This document shows, piece after piece, positions 32,327-43,140 of a stretch of DNA of 64,000 nucleotides (position 1 is its first letter; each line of letters begins with the position of its first letter). Origin of the DNA: Odontocerum albicorne (taxonomy: Eukaryota; Arthropoda; Insecta; Trichoptera; Odontoceridae); assembly GCA_949825065.1 (NCBI GenBank), contig OX463848.1:34191491-34255490 (forward strand), given 5' to 3'. Under the pieces are notes generated by a model, which saw only the letters and a list, made by a program, of their open reading frames with translations, was not told where the DNA came from and did no database searches. A program made the position numbers and the translations under genes.

Positions 32327-32905
32327 AACGAAAACTGCAGTGATTTAAGCTTTAACGACTTTTGTAACTTAATTGATAAGACGTTTGACTTCCACTCGGT
32401 GGGGTTTGGATTCGATTCCCGATAGTACCCAATAAGAAAAATGTTCCAGTTGGGTAATACAGTTTGCCTGCTAACATTATCTATCTCCCGGGTTTGGGTT
32501 CAATATCTTATGGTACCCAACAAAAAAAATTCCAGTCTGGTAATACAGTTTGCCTGCTAACATTATCTAAATCTGCACAACGAAAACTGCGAGGATTTAT
32601 GCCTTATCGACCTCCGTGACATTACTGACAAGACGCTTGACTCTCACTCGGGGGGTTTAAATTCGATTCCCGATTAATACCCAACAAAAATATGTTCCAG
32701 TTTGGTATTACAGTTTGCCTGATAGTATTATCAAAATCTGCATAACGAAAACTGCAGTTATTTAAGCCTTAACGACCTCCGTGATCTAATTGACAAGATG
32801 CTTGACTTCCACACTTCCACTCTGGGGATTTGGTTCGATTCCCAATGGTACCCAACAAAAAAAGGTTCCAGTCTAGTAATACAGTTCGTCTGGTAACATT
32901 ACTAA
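32327..32905 (+). repeat. Tandem array of SINE-B heads (~165 bp unit)
   Basis: AACGAAAACTGC marks unit starts at 32327, 32579 and 32744; a partial unit (about 87 bp) is inserted in the first. Each unit has an A-box-like stretch (CTAATTGACAAGATGCTTGA), a B box (GGTTCGATTCCC), GTACCCAACAAAAA and AATACAGTTTGCCTG. The tRNA-like head is thus present three to four times in one orientation. Confidence 0.9.
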
Positions 32906-33085
32906 CACGCGCTATATGTATGTGTGTGTTGTATCTTCGGTAGTATTGTTAACACGCGCGATTATGAATAACGAGTTCCATGTCTACTTCACTGGTTCTA
33001 AACCCGTCGACTCGACCACTGGGGCTAAATACAGTTGGGGTCCCAGCCATGGATATGTTGAAGGGACTATACGAAAGAAAAAGAA
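32880..33085 (+). mobile_element. SINE-B body
   Basis: CAGTTCGTCTGGTAACATTA, TAACACGCGCGATTATGAAT, AACGAGTTCCATGTCTACTT and ATGGATATGTTGAAGGGACT continue from the last head and match bodies at 49160-49470 and 60535-60855. Confidence 0.75.
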
Positions 33086-33189
33086 GACTTAAAGAAGTGT
33101 AAGGATTAAATGTATGCAGGTTTACATATTTGTTTTGCATTTCATCATTAAATTTGAAAATGAATCCATAAACAGTGTATTTACTAAAA

Positions 33190-33335
33190 GCTACGATGGC
33201 TAGATGGTGTGGCTGAGAACAGACGCACATTGGGTATCACCAATATTGGAGAAGGGATACTGCTGAGGTAGATAGGTGGCAGAAAATCCCACAGCCAAGA
33301 CCCATAACTGATTGTAGGACTGATGATTATTATTT
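33190..33335 (+). mobile_element. Possible LINE 3' coding end
   Basis: A frame gives YWRRDTAEVDRWQKIPQPRP followed by ITDCRTDDYY, like the W..R.A..RDRW.. end of RTE proteins with a GAT-type tail. Short and unsure. Confidence 0.35.
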
Positions 33336-33520
33336 ATTTATTTAGATACATTATTGTAAAATATATACATACATGGCACGTTTATTTCATGATTATTATT
33401 TATTTATTTAGATACATTATTGTAAAATATATACATACATGGCACGTTTATTTCATGATTATTATTTATTTATTTAGATACATTATTGTAAAATATATAC
33501 ATACATGGCACGTTTATTTC
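33323..33520. repeat. Three identical 66-bp tandem repeats
   Basis: ATGATTATTATTTATTTATT ... GGCACGTTTATTTC repeats three times with no visible difference. Because 66 is divisible by three, the plus frame stays open through all copies, giving a 22-residue repeat. This is a consequence of unit length rather than evidence of a gene. Confidence 0.95.
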
Positions 33521-33737
33521 ATACGGCAATCATTACAAACCTACTAAACAAATGTTACTGGGTGGAATGTTACAACGTTATTTTCATGAGAAACCCCCCA
33601 AGTGTTTTAAAGCAAATGAAAAAAACTCACAACAAACCGAATCTACAAAATTCTTAGGAAGGACTAAAAGAGGAATAATGGGGATACACATTTCGTCATT
33701 AAAGAGAAATGTAATATATTTTAAGTCGGTGTTTGAA
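33521..33737. other. No feature recognised
   Basis: Spacer with a 65-codon frame (33552-33749) of no known family. Confidence 0.4.
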
Positions 33738-33945
33738 GAAATACAATGAGGGTGAGAGTCTTATGGTAGCCAATAACAATAGCTTCTGGAGTCTAACGCC
33801 ATTGACAGTTAAGGACGAAGTGATGAAAAAGAAGGAATACATTAGAATTACCAAAAAGATATACTCTGCATGGACACTGCTCATTTCTTGGATCAGGGAG
33901 GCGCTGAACATTTTCAGCGAAATATTAATAATAATTGATATATCA
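33738..33945 (-). mobile_element. Diverged LINE-C relative
   Basis: GAGTCTTATGGTAGCC, CTTCTGGAGTCTAACGCC, ATTGACAGTTAAGGACGAAG and CTGAACATTTTCAGCGAAAT parallel the LINE-C complement at 50420-50600 with many differences. Confidence 0.55.
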
Positions 33946-34004
33946 CAAGTCGTGTGTAAGGATAGGAAGGTGGTGGCTGCGACATTATAACTTTGATGTA
34001 TAAA

Positions 34005-34187
34005 TTACAACCTAGTGGACTAATTTCCATGTGGCAATCTCTTCCAAACAACCAGAAAGATGTTCAAGAGGCCCTAAATGAAAACTGGACAGGAATTCCT
34101 TTTTAAAAATCTGGGCACCAGCGGGGATCGAACCCGCAACCTCCCGGTCGGAAGACAAGCATCTTACCAATTAGGCCACGGAGGTCG
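34005..34187 (-). mobile_element. SINE-A, nearly full length
   Basis: ACAACCTAGTGGAC (tail), CATGTGGCAATCTCTTCC, GGGGATCGAACCCGCAACCT (intact B box) and CTTACCAATTAGGCCACGGA (intact A box). Confidence 0.88.
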
Positions 34188-34379
34188 TCTTTGTTTTTGC
34201 ACATATTTAGAAACACATATTTGGTAAGAAAAATGCAGAAAATTTACGAAACGTAGATGAACTACAAAGAAACGTTTGTAGATCTTCCGATATTTGATAG
34301 AAACACTTTCGACTTTAGGCGGAGCGAAGTGTATATGTGTAGTTTTCAGAAAGAACTATATTTTTTTATTAAACTTGTC

Positions 34380-34660
34380 TTTCAGTGACCTAGTTGGTAA
34401 GACGCATTTCTTAGAGCCCGGGGGTTACGGGGTCGATTCCCATTGGTACACGATTTATTTTATTTATTTATTTAACATAAGATACAGCTTTAACCCAATT
34501 ATATCAAATAACAAGAAAAATAATTAAATTATTAAAATGGGTTCCAGTCTGGTTTTCAATTAAACTTATGTTACATATATTTCTAATGAAATTGTCACAT
34601 AGCAATAAACCCGTAAGATGTTATTGTTTACAACGGAAGTGTAATAAATTTATTGATTTA
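34380..34660 (+). mobile_element. SINE-A with ~70 bp internal AT-rich insert
   Basis: AGTGACCTAGTTGGTAAGAC (A box) and CGGGGTCGATTCCCATTGG (B box), then an extra TTTATTTATTTATTTAAC... stretch (about 34454-34535). It then resumes with TTCCAGTCTGGTTTTCAAT, stem-loop ATTGTC..AGCAAT and GTTTACAACGGAAGTG. Confidence 0.8.
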
Positions 34661-34663
34661 ACA

Positions 34664-34996
34664 CTTTTATTACAAATACAATCTGGCGGGCATATTGCCG
34701 GGCGGCAATCTCTTCCAACCAACCAGACAAAAAGTAAATGAAGCAAGTTAACATACATGGTCACAAAAATCATTCAATTGACTATTCATCCCCATGAAAC
34801 CTATGAACACATACGTGGGCATATATGCCCACAAACTCCTCAAAGACGGACAATCACCCGAACATTCCTTTTCATATAAAGTGAAATATCATCAATCAAA
34901 GGAAAAGGAAGGGATAATGTAGAGAAAAGGAAAAAAATCAGGAATGAAACATGTAATATTTTTTACTAGAAATTAAGAGGTTTTTTCAGTCGCTTA
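34664..34996 (-). mobile_element. LINE-C 3' end
   Basis: TTAACACTTTTATTACAAAT, the stem-loop ATTGCC-gggc-GGCAAT, AACCAACCAGAC, CCATGAAACCTATGAACAC and GACGGACAATCACCCGAAC. It ends at TTTTTTCAGTCGCTTA (5' truncation). It lies directly after the SINE-A at 34380-34660. Confidence 0.87.
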
Positions 34997-36419
34997 ATAT
35001 AATACAAGAAATAAAAAAATCTTAAATCGCGTCACACAGTTTGACATTCCTCAGCATAGCCGTACAATCCTGGTGGTAATTATATGAAACACGGATGAGT
35101 GTAGGGTAAATTGAAATTTTCAAACACGCCAACCAAGAGTTGGCTCCAAACTGCCAACCAATTATGCCTACCCACCTCTTCTCTTCCTTGCTACCCTGTT
35201 CCTTCCTCTTTCTCATCGTCTTACTCTCCTACCGGGTGATCTCAAATTAAAAATGCTCTTTTTTAAATTAATTATCGCTTGTCATGCCAATAAAGAGCGT
35301 GCTTCTGTTTGATTATCACTGAATTTAGCGTGTTTCTTGCGTGTGTATGTCGACAATATAAGACAATATGTGGATTTCATTTGAACATGTGAAAGAAAAC
35401 TTGAGGTGGAAAATTACAGATTTTAGGAGTTATTATTTATAAATCATTTTTATATCTTTATTGCTTACAAATACCGGTTAAACCCAATTAAGTACAAAGG
35501 ATAAAAATACAGTAAAAACAATTAAAAAAAAATAACTTTGATATTTACTATTTTATGATTAATGGCTATTTGAGAATTCCTAAAGATGTGCACATTATTC
35601 CATTATATTACATTTAAAGTTTATTTTTTCATTGTCTTTAGTCGATAACAGTGTATTTTTTTATTTGTTTTTTTATTAAACAAAGTAAATTATTGTACAA
35701 ACATTTGTCAAGGCTATACCTATATACAAATTTATTACTTAACTAATCTTAATTATATGTTATAATTTATGCACTTACTTAATCTTATTTTCTTACATAT
35801 CTTTTTATTTTATTTTTTACAACCTTAATATATGATTTCTTAGAAATAATTAACACCTACATACTACTTATAACTAGATAACAATTCTTACACTAATTAT
35901 TTAGCAAAAACAAGTCCACTCGTTCAGGCTACTTGTATTCCATCTCATTCACTCAGACCTTGGTCGTCCCAGCTAATACTGGGACTAGTCAGGCAACAGA
36001 TAATGCTTCGGGAGCTTGTGCTTATAACGGAATGGTATTGTATTTTTATGATTGGAATGTGTTTATTTTGATAATCCAATTGTCATATTAATGTTCCGTA
36101 TTATTTAATGATATCATAATTAATGACCTTTATTTGTAGTTAAATTTGTTTGTTTTTAATGTAAAATATTAATTGAACCAATATTTTTCATTGTTTTAAA
36201 ATATCAACTTGAATTAAAATCGGATGGTTTAGTTAATTAATTTAAAAAAATTACAATTTATCATGTCATTTCAGTTAACGTTTTTGATTCAGTTAATGTC
36301 ATTTCAGTTAACGTTTATGTTGATGACGTTTACTGATTTGGAAAGCACTTGAAGATAATCCTTTTTAGGAAGTCTTATCAAAATTTATGATTATATATGA
36401 ACACAGATACATTGCATTC
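34997..36419. other. Unique AT-rich DNA
   Basis: No gene or family recognised. A stem-loop GTCCCAG-ctaata-CTGGGAC lies at 35966-35985, and a low-complexity run at 35640-35900 may be a worn LINE tail. Confidence 0.35.
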
Positions 36420-36640
36420 TATTTTTTTTTTTACCAAATATGTTTTTGTTTAACATATGCAGATGCGGAGATGTTTCTAATCCAATGACCGCAGCCAGCG
36501 CCTTCCTATTCTTAAATTCAACTTTTTTTTATTTGTTAATAATAGTGGGTTCGAATCCCGAGAAAGAGCACCGTTGAGGAGAGTCTGCTCTCTGAACGGT
36601 GCTATATAAATTGTCATTTTATTATTATTAGCTTTTGGAT
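36420..36640 (+). mobile_element. SINE-E, reference copy
   Basis: ACCAAATATGTTTTTG, GACCGCAGCCAGCGCCTTCC, B box GGGTTCGAATCCCG, then a hairpin at 36567-36603 (AGCACCGTT...AACGGTGCT with inner GAGAG/CTCTC) and TATATAAATTGTCATTTTAT with an (ATT)n end. At least five relatives occur in the window. Probably a pol III-derived SINE. Confidence 0.75.
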
Positions 36641-36853
36641 TACTTCAAAAGCCCGGTATACCTTCTTAAAAAAATATTTGCGGAATTGTTGAAGATGTTC
36701 TATTTGAAGATGTCAGCTCACAAAACAAAGTAAAAGCATTTGACATGTTTCTTCTAATTAATGCTACTCTAAACAAATCAATATTTTTGTATCTCAAATA
36801 ATTGTCAGGAATGTAAAACTATATATTTTCCAACATAATCGGCTTAGGTGATG

Positions 36854-37231
36854 GCAATCTAAAGATAATGAGATAGACTTTGCTATGAGCAATCTAAAGA
36901 TAATGAGATAGACTTTGCTATGAGCAATCTAAAGATAATGAGATATACTTTGCTATGAGCAATCTAAAGATAATGAGATAGACTTTGCTATGAGCAATCT
37001 AAAGATAATGAGATAGACTTTGCTATGAGCAATCTAAAGATAATGAGATAGACTTTGCTATGAGCAATCTAAAGATAATGAGATAGACTTTGCTATGAGC
37101 AATCTAAAGATAATGAGATAGACTTTGCTGAGAGCAATCTAAAGATAATGAGATCGACTTTGCTATGAGGAATCTAAAGATAATGAGATAGACTTTGCCA
37201 TGAGCCATCTAAAGATAATGAGATAGACTTT
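36854..37231. repeat. 35-bp minisatellite, 11 copies
   Basis: Unit GCAATCTAAAGATAATGAGA-TAGACTTTGCTATGA repeats from 36854 at exact 35-bp steps. The first copies are nearly identical; the last three carry substitutions (GATCGAC, GAGGAATC, GAGCCATC), so the right edge is older. Confidence 0.97.
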
Positions 37232-37444
37232 CACAACCCTCCTCATGTTTAGAAAAGTATCCCAATATGTCTAGAAAAAAACTTCGTAGGAGTCACGGGT
37301 AAAACCCACTCTCCTGCAAATAGAGACATCTCAAAAAAAATATTTTGTACTTTCTCCACCATTTAAGAGTAACGAATCCTCCACGGGATTCACACCAATG
37401 CTCCATATTCTATCTTGCTACGTACCAGCCTCCAAACACACGAT

Positions 37445-37648
37445 ATCCATAACCTAGTTTATAAGACCCTTATCTCCCAACCCGGAGGTTGTGGGTCGAT
37501 TCCTATTGGAACCCTTGATTATTTAAAAATGATTCTAGTCTAGTTTTCACTTAAGGCCTCTTCAACATCTTTCTGGTTGTATGGAAAATATTGTCACATG
37601 GCAATAAACCCGCCAGGTTGTACTGTATACAACGTGTAATAAAATATC
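37445..37648 (+). mobile_element. SINE-A, full length
   Basis: TAACCTAGTTTATAAGACCC (A box), GGTTGTGGGTCGATTCCTAT (B box), TTTTCACTTAAGGCCTCTTC, TTGTCACATGGCAATAAAC and GTTGTACTGTATACAACGTG. Confidence 0.9.
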
Positions 37649-38099
37649 AGCGCACTGTGTAAGGATCTGAGAATCTCTCTCCTGTAATTACCAACAGACT
37701 CACAAATACCAATCATTGATAAGAAAACTCATACAATTCCTCCGCGAAAGGATCAAATGAAAGCCTTCTGTTAAAATTAATACCAAAGTGTAAAGTTATC
37801 ATAAATTTAATATTGCATTTCTTCGTTTGGTCTTTCAGTGTTGTTAAGTAATACGCTGCAAAGAGAGCTTTTCATCCCCTGAGTAACGGAAGTAGCGTCG
37901 TGATTGCTTTTTTAATTGGCTGATTGATTAGGCTTCCACTTTAGATGGTAACATTTTTAGGTAGCTTTATAAATATATCCCGATGATGAAATTATCCATT
38001 ACGAAGAAGAAGAATTTATTTTATAGTTCTAACGCTTCTTAATTTTCTTATATTGTAGCTTATTTCGATTTTCGTGTTTTCAGTTAGCTTTCATCCATA
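37649..38099. other. No feature recognised
   Basis: AT-rich spacer. Confidence 0.4.
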
Positions 38100-38205
38100 C
38101 CTTTATTGTATTTTAACACATTTTCGTTGTATATAGTACATATTGACCAACTTATTGTCATGTAGCAATCTCTTCCAACCAACCAGAAAGGTGTCAAACA
38201 TGCAA
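38100..38205 (-). mobile_element. SINE-A tail only
   Basis: TCGTTGTATATAGTACATAT, TTATTGTCATGTAGCAATCT and CAACCAACCAGAAAGGTGTC. Confidence 0.75.
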
Positions 38206-38279
38206 TTTTTTTTCAAATTCTGTTTCACTAATCCAAACTCATGGTCTCTAACTAATCATATTCTTCTTCCATGTGGTGA

Positions 38280-38478
38280 TATTCAAAATGTCCCAATTAG
38301 TTTTATAAACATAGTTAAGAGCGTGGCTGAGAGACTTTATTATCTTCAGCAAACAAGTTAACAAGCCTTTGGGTTCAGAATTAACAGAATTGGCATGGAA
38401 CTCGCGGTTCGTCATTGCACGTGTTGCAGTAACTCTCACAAATGAACTTGACGCGTGTTTGTATTGTTACAGAGGATA
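38280..38478 (-). mobile_element. SINE-B body
   Basis: GAGCGTGGCTGAGAGACTTT, CAAGCCTTTGGGTTCAGAAT and GGAACTCGCGGTTCGTCATT are the complement of the SINE-B body. Confidence 0.65.
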
Positions 38479-39391
38479 TTATCAGATGAAGCACGAACAG
38501 AATGTGGTTCTGGCGTGACCGTGTGGATAGAGTGTGCAGAAACAGAATCCCATATACCATATATCAGCACATGATATCCTCGCAGAACTTCGCATGCAAA
38601 GAAGTCCGCTTCAAAGGTAGATAGACAACTAATACGCCTTTACCAAACTGGAATATTTTTTTAAATATATTTTTGGATATCATCAGGAAACGAAGTCTAA
38701 ACCCCCAAGGTGGAGTCATTTAACTACCATATATATTACATTTATGATAGTCTTATAAATATTTCATGACCCATTCATTCGACATGATCAAATCTTCAAT
38801 CGTCCATGTTTTCAATTTTCTTTAAATAAATAAAAATGAACCTACATTATAATACTTGACGCTGACAAGTTTTATATTGTCTATTATATTGATCGCAAAC
38901 ATTCAAAAGGCGTTTCAATTTATAAGTAAAATGGCTTAATTAAAACATCAACTTAACACAGAATTATATTTCAATTCCGACTCATCCTTATGTCAGTAAT
39001 AAACTAGTTTTGTGTGAATGGATTTTATATTCCTGGTTCCGTTCGTGTCTGCTAACATGGAAGTGGCTGGTTCAGGGGAACTTAACTGTTGGACTTATTA
39101 CAAAATTATTTGACACTTTTTGTTAATAGGCAATGCACACAAACTAGAATGATTTATGCCATTAAATTCAAGTCACTATGTAATCATATGTATGAGTCAA
39201 AAACTAAAACTATTTTTTTTAAATGCCTTTTAAATAAGTATAGGTTTATTGATAGCAACATAGCATGTTTTTTTCTGATATTTATGTGGGATGTCGGAAT
39301 TTATTTATATATGTACATATATAAATACATTCCAAAATCGCTAATATAGCTCAAGAGAAATAGCATAAAATACATTTAAGAGAGAAACTAT
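38479..39391. other. No feature recognised
   Basis: AT-rich; the 86-codon frame 39089-39349 has no known motif. Confidence 0.4.
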
Positions 39392-39874
39392 TGTAGGGAA
39401 TACCGTCGTCCCTAAATATTGTCAACACACACGGTCAACGACCGACGACACGAACTTTGGATATGTCCAAAGTTCGCATACCAGAACATTAATATGGTTT
39501 ACCCGCAAATACTATTTACGACACATTCCACAGTAGAAAGAGAACGCATCACGCCGTCTCGCCGTTTCGCCAACAAATATTCTACCCACTATATTGTTCG
39601 CAACGTCTGCGACCACCTCTGCACGCACAGGAGTGAGATGGGAATATATTGCGGACGCACTCACGCCCCCCGTTCTGAATATGTATATATACCTACTTAT
39701 CGATAAATAAAGAATCACTTATTATTATTCACTTGATCATTCATTGCTGTTTACTATTCATTGATTGTTCACTCTCACTTTCCGCATTCCTAATCGACGT
39801 ATTTTATTTTAAATACCAAACAATCATAATCATCACGACGTACCAGTAAAGCATCCCGCTAAACTATCAAAACA
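39392..39874 (+). mobile_element. Probable LTR of an LTR retrotransposon
   Basis: Starts TGTAGGGAATACCGTCGTCC and can end ACTATCAAAACA. A TATA-like ATGTATATATACC at about 39680 is followed 20-30 bp later by the poly(A) signal AATAAAG (about 39706), the usual U3-R order. TGGGCTCTTCTCATAACA begins two bases after the end, like a primer-binding site. The internal region is lost after about 39950. A perfect hairpin CGAACTTTGGA/TCCAAAGTTCG lies at 39451-39476. No second LTR found. Confidence 0.5.
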
Positions 39875-40167
39875 TCTGGGCTCTTCTCATAACATCCCTC
39901 CGGCCGAGATACTCCCCATCAATATAGGGTGAGCCCGGCAGCGTGGATATCAGTAGTTTTTCAATCTATACCCTTAGATTTAGACATTCAGCCAACACCG
40001 TTAGATTCAGATTCTAGATAATTTAAAGTTTCAACTTATTAAGTTGGATTAATTAACAATCTATAAGTGGAAAAGTTCCTCGAAAAAAGAAGAAACGCAA
40101 CATTCATTGGACGCTGTAAAGATGTGGCGTTTAGTAAATCAAACCTATCTCGCAAAGGACAACCGAA

Positions 40168-40272
40168 AATTAGGTACATGGTTTATAGTTTCATCATTCA
40201 AACCATACTCGTTGACGGAATTAGGTACATGGTTTATAGTTTCATCATTCAAACCATACTCGTTGACGGAAT
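40168..40272. repeat. 51-bp tandem duplication
   Basis: AATTAGGTACATGGTTTATA ... CTCGTTGACGG occurs twice back to back with no visible difference; a recent duplication. Confidence 0.92.
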
Positions 40273-40749
40273 TCTCCACGAAACTCGTGAAGGTGACTAG
40301 CCACCACGAAGTGGCCCACCCGCAAATGACACATGATTTACTTTCATCTTGTTTATTCTTATTATATTAAACCATGGCTGCAAGTGATTCATATCATAAC
40401 CTTTATTTACCGATTTGACACTTATATGTGAAAAATTCTACGCAATAGAATTTTTATACTTTTGTAGATATGTCACTTTGATTTACGTTATTGTGTAGAA
40501 TTTTTCCACATTTGTGTCAAATCATTCTGTAATAAAATGGAGCTCTACAATATAAATACTAAATCTATCAATAAATTAATTTGGTATTTTTATTGGTAAA
40601 TTTATATAGTATAAATTCTTATGGTATTTTTTTTTTTTTCTATTTAAGTCTGAGATGAGATTACTTTGTATTTCAACACACCACATATCCTGTTATATAT
40701 CTTTATTGGCGGTCCACATTTTGGGAGGTCTTATTCAAATTTATGATTA
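40273..40749. other. No feature recognised
   Basis: AT-rich spacer. Confidence 0.4.
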
Positions 40750-40862
40750 AAATAATAAGAATGAAATGACAATTTAGCTAATATACGTTGTTCAAAGAAC
40801 AAAGTTTTCTCAAGAGCTAAATATTATGCGTCGTTCAAAGATTTTTTCCCCATGAGCAATGA
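40750..40862 (-). mobile_element. SINE-E, worn
   Basis: AATGACAATTTAGCTAATAT, GTTCAAAGAACAAAGTTTTC and TCAAGAGCTAAATATTATGC follow the complement of the SINE-E end. Confidence 0.5.
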
Positions 40863-40869
40863 TTGCATA

Positions 40870-41135
40870 TGAACACTACACTATATTTACTCGTAAAGCT
40901 TACTCGTATTATCACATATCGAAAGATCTACACAAGTTTATTTGTAGTTCATCTTCCATTACTAAGTTTTAAGCGATTGTCTTACCAAATCTGTTTTTCT
41001 GGGAAGTACTAAAGACCGCAGCCATCACCTTCCTATCTTTACACAGAACTAATGTATGTTTTTAATATGTCAATAATAGTGGATTCGAATCCCGGGTTAG
41101 AGCACTCTTGGAGAGAATCTGCTCTCTAAACGGTC
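40870..41135 (+). mobile_element. SINE-E, left part of a copy split by a solo LTR
   Basis: TTACCAAATCTGTTTTTCTG, GACCGCAGCCATCACCTTCC, B box GGATTCGAATCCCGG and GAGAGAATCTGCTCTCTAAA end at CGGTC (41131-41135). The final part TATATAAATTGTCATTTTAT resumes at 41673. Confidence 0.8.
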
Positions 41136-41667
41136 TGTACCGGACAGGGTACAAATGAACTGTATGTAGGCACGTTGGTTGCCGCGCCACACTCAGAGAA
41201 TCGAGGTCGCGAATTCCCAAGCGAAGATCCAGAAGAAGAAGAAGGTAGCGGAGTGGAGAGAGTCCTCTCAGGCAGGTCGAAGTAGGTAGCAGGTCTCAAG
41301 TAAAACACAGTATAGTCGGTAGTACTGAGAATATAATTTCGCAAACAGGGGCCCCTCTATATTAATGGTCAGTCGGCCATCACAAACGCTCATAACCCGC
41401 GAAATACAACAACTTTCGGGGTTTTGAGCGGTGCTTAGGCCGACCGGGCCCCGACCTACTCCGACGCATCGCCCCGCAAGTCACTTATTTCCATTGCGGT
41501 CGCGAACGCGATCGGAATCAAACAAACATAAATTCTACATACATTACATTTACAAGAACATATGCAAAGGGTTTACATTAGTTTATATACAGATCTACAC
41601 ATCATTGACTTTTTCAATATACCACATACAAGAATGACTGCACACGTCTCACTACACGTCCGATACA
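41136..41667. mobile_element. Solo LTR with 5-bp target duplication
   Basis: A 532-bp block starting TGTACCGGACAGGGTAC and ending CACGTCCGATACA is flanked by CGGTC at 41131-41135 and 41668-41672 and splits a SINE-E exactly. TG...CA ends and 5-bp duplications are those of LTR retrotransposons. There is no internal coding region, so it is a solo LTR. Its left ~390 bp is clearly GC-richer than the surroundings. Confidence 0.85.
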
Positions 41668-41672
41668 CGGTC

Positions 41673-41710
41673 TATATAAATTGTCATTTTATTAAAATTA
41701 TTACTTTGGA
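41673..41710 (+). mobile_element. SINE-E, right part of the split copy
   Basis: TATATAAATTGTCATTTTAT with an ATT-rich end, as in the reference copy at 36605-36640. Confidence 0.75.
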
Positions 41711-42078
41711 ACAATATTTTAAGAGTTGTTCGATGTACAGCATCCTTATTTTCGTTCAAGAGATAATCGAAAAACATTCCATTATACAGAATATCCTTTC
41801 ATTTGTCATTTTTCTCTAGTTCTAGAATTTTTTAATGGATCATAGTATTTATTTTTATTTATAAATTGAATTGAAAAAAATATTTTTAGATAAATCTGTC
41901 TTGGATCAAAACAACTTTATGTGTACAAGATGAGCAGGCTGGTTATAAGATATTATGTAGCAAAACAGGATTCTATCAATAAATAAATAAAAACTGTCTC
42001 GACTTGGCAGACGAACCATATAAATAAGATTAATTCTGTGGACAGAGGAAAAATGTAGTGTCAATGTATTGAAAAAGG
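41711..42078. other. No feature recognised
   Basis: AT-rich spacer. Confidence 0.4.
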
Positions 42079-42148
42079 ACGACCTCCGTGACTTTATTGA
42101 TAGAATCCTGTCTTCGAGTCCGGAGGTTTTTAGTTCGAAATTCAAAGG
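42079..42148 (+). mobile_element. SINE-A head only
   Basis: GACCTCCGTGACTTTATTGA (5' end and A box) and GGTTTTTAGTTCGAAATTCA (B box). Confidence 0.6.
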
Positions 42149-42164
42149 AGCCGAACATATGTTG

Positions 42165-42512
42165 TAGAAATGCGGGCACGAGAATATATGAGGTAACGTG
42201 AATGACAGAATGCGGAATGAAATGATAAGGGATGAATGTGAACTTAAGACTTATGTTTTGAGTAAGATGAAGAAGACCACTCTGAAATGATTTGGACATA
42301 TAGAACGAATAAATGAAGAAAGGCTAACAAAACAAAAATAGTGCAAATGTGAGTGGAAGGCATTGTACAGGACGAGCAATGAAAGTGGGGTTGGATCAAG
42401 TGAATAATATTTTGAAAGTAGGAAACGTAGCACGTCAGAAATATCGTGAGAGTTGTATAGAAGGTGTACGGATGTAGAAGAGCTAAAAGATGTTTGTTGA
42501 GATATGAAATAA
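42165..42512 (+). pseudogene. LINE-B C-terminal region
   Basis: ATGCGGAATGAAATGATAAG (RNE.IRDE), AAGATGAAGAAGACCACTCT, GGTTGGATCAAGTGAATAAT (LDQVNN) and GAAGGTGTACGGATGTAGAA. It stops just before the SAYP end. Confidence 0.78.
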
Positions 42513-42961
42513 ATTAAGTATACTGTGGTGGAAATAAGTGAAGTATCAGAAGGTTGAGGACATGGATACTTCTTATTATTGACAGATAGAAGAGATTTGC
42601 CATTTGTATCACTATTAGCTAAAATAGAAAAAGATTTATAAAATAATTTTAAATGTTGTGTGCCACATTGAGAACGAGCGTGAATAGAAACGTCACATCA
42701 GTGCTAGACAATACTGTCTCCATTGTTTGAGTTGATGGGGCGACCGTGGAAGTCCAACATCTGCAAGCATTTATTATTTTTCAATATTGCCTACTATGTA
42801 ATAAATGCAAATAGGGTGGTTGTAGTTGTTTGTTCTACTTGTTGTTTGTTCAACTTTTATGGGATAGAAAGTAGTTATATTTGACTCGAGTCATGGTGTC
42901 ACCTTCACCATCGATTTTTATACATATGACGAAGAAAACCGAGGAATAATGACAACAATCA
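42513..42961. other. No feature recognised
   Basis: Mixed-composition DNA; a GC-richer patch near 42665-42765 matches nothing seen elsewhere in the window. Confidence 0.35.
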
Positions 42962-43140
42962 CACTAGCTTAGTTAGTAAAACGACTACCTTCTAACCCGG
43001 ACGTTACGGGCTAGATTCCCGTTGGACCTTGATTTTTTAACAAGTATTCCAATTTGGTTTTCTCTTAAGGTCTTTTTAACTTTTTCTAGATGATAACAAG
43101 AGGTTGTCACATGGCAATAAGTCACTAAATTGTGCTAGGA
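42962..43140 (+). mobile_element. SINE-A, nearly full length
   Basis: TAGCTTAGTTAGTAAAACGA (A box), GGGCTAGATTCCCGTTGG (B box), GTTTTCTCTTAAGGTC and TTGTCACATGGCAATAAGT. Confidence 0.82.

Noticed and set aside
34118..34187. tRNA-gene-like sequence (A and B boxes, GGGTTCGA-type arm)
   Set aside because: It is the head of a SINE-A followed by the SINE body and tail; many diverged copies exist and the cloverleaf is incomplete.
36854..37231. CRISPR-like regular repeats
   Set aside because: Units are contiguous without unique spacers, in a eukaryotic context with no associated genes.
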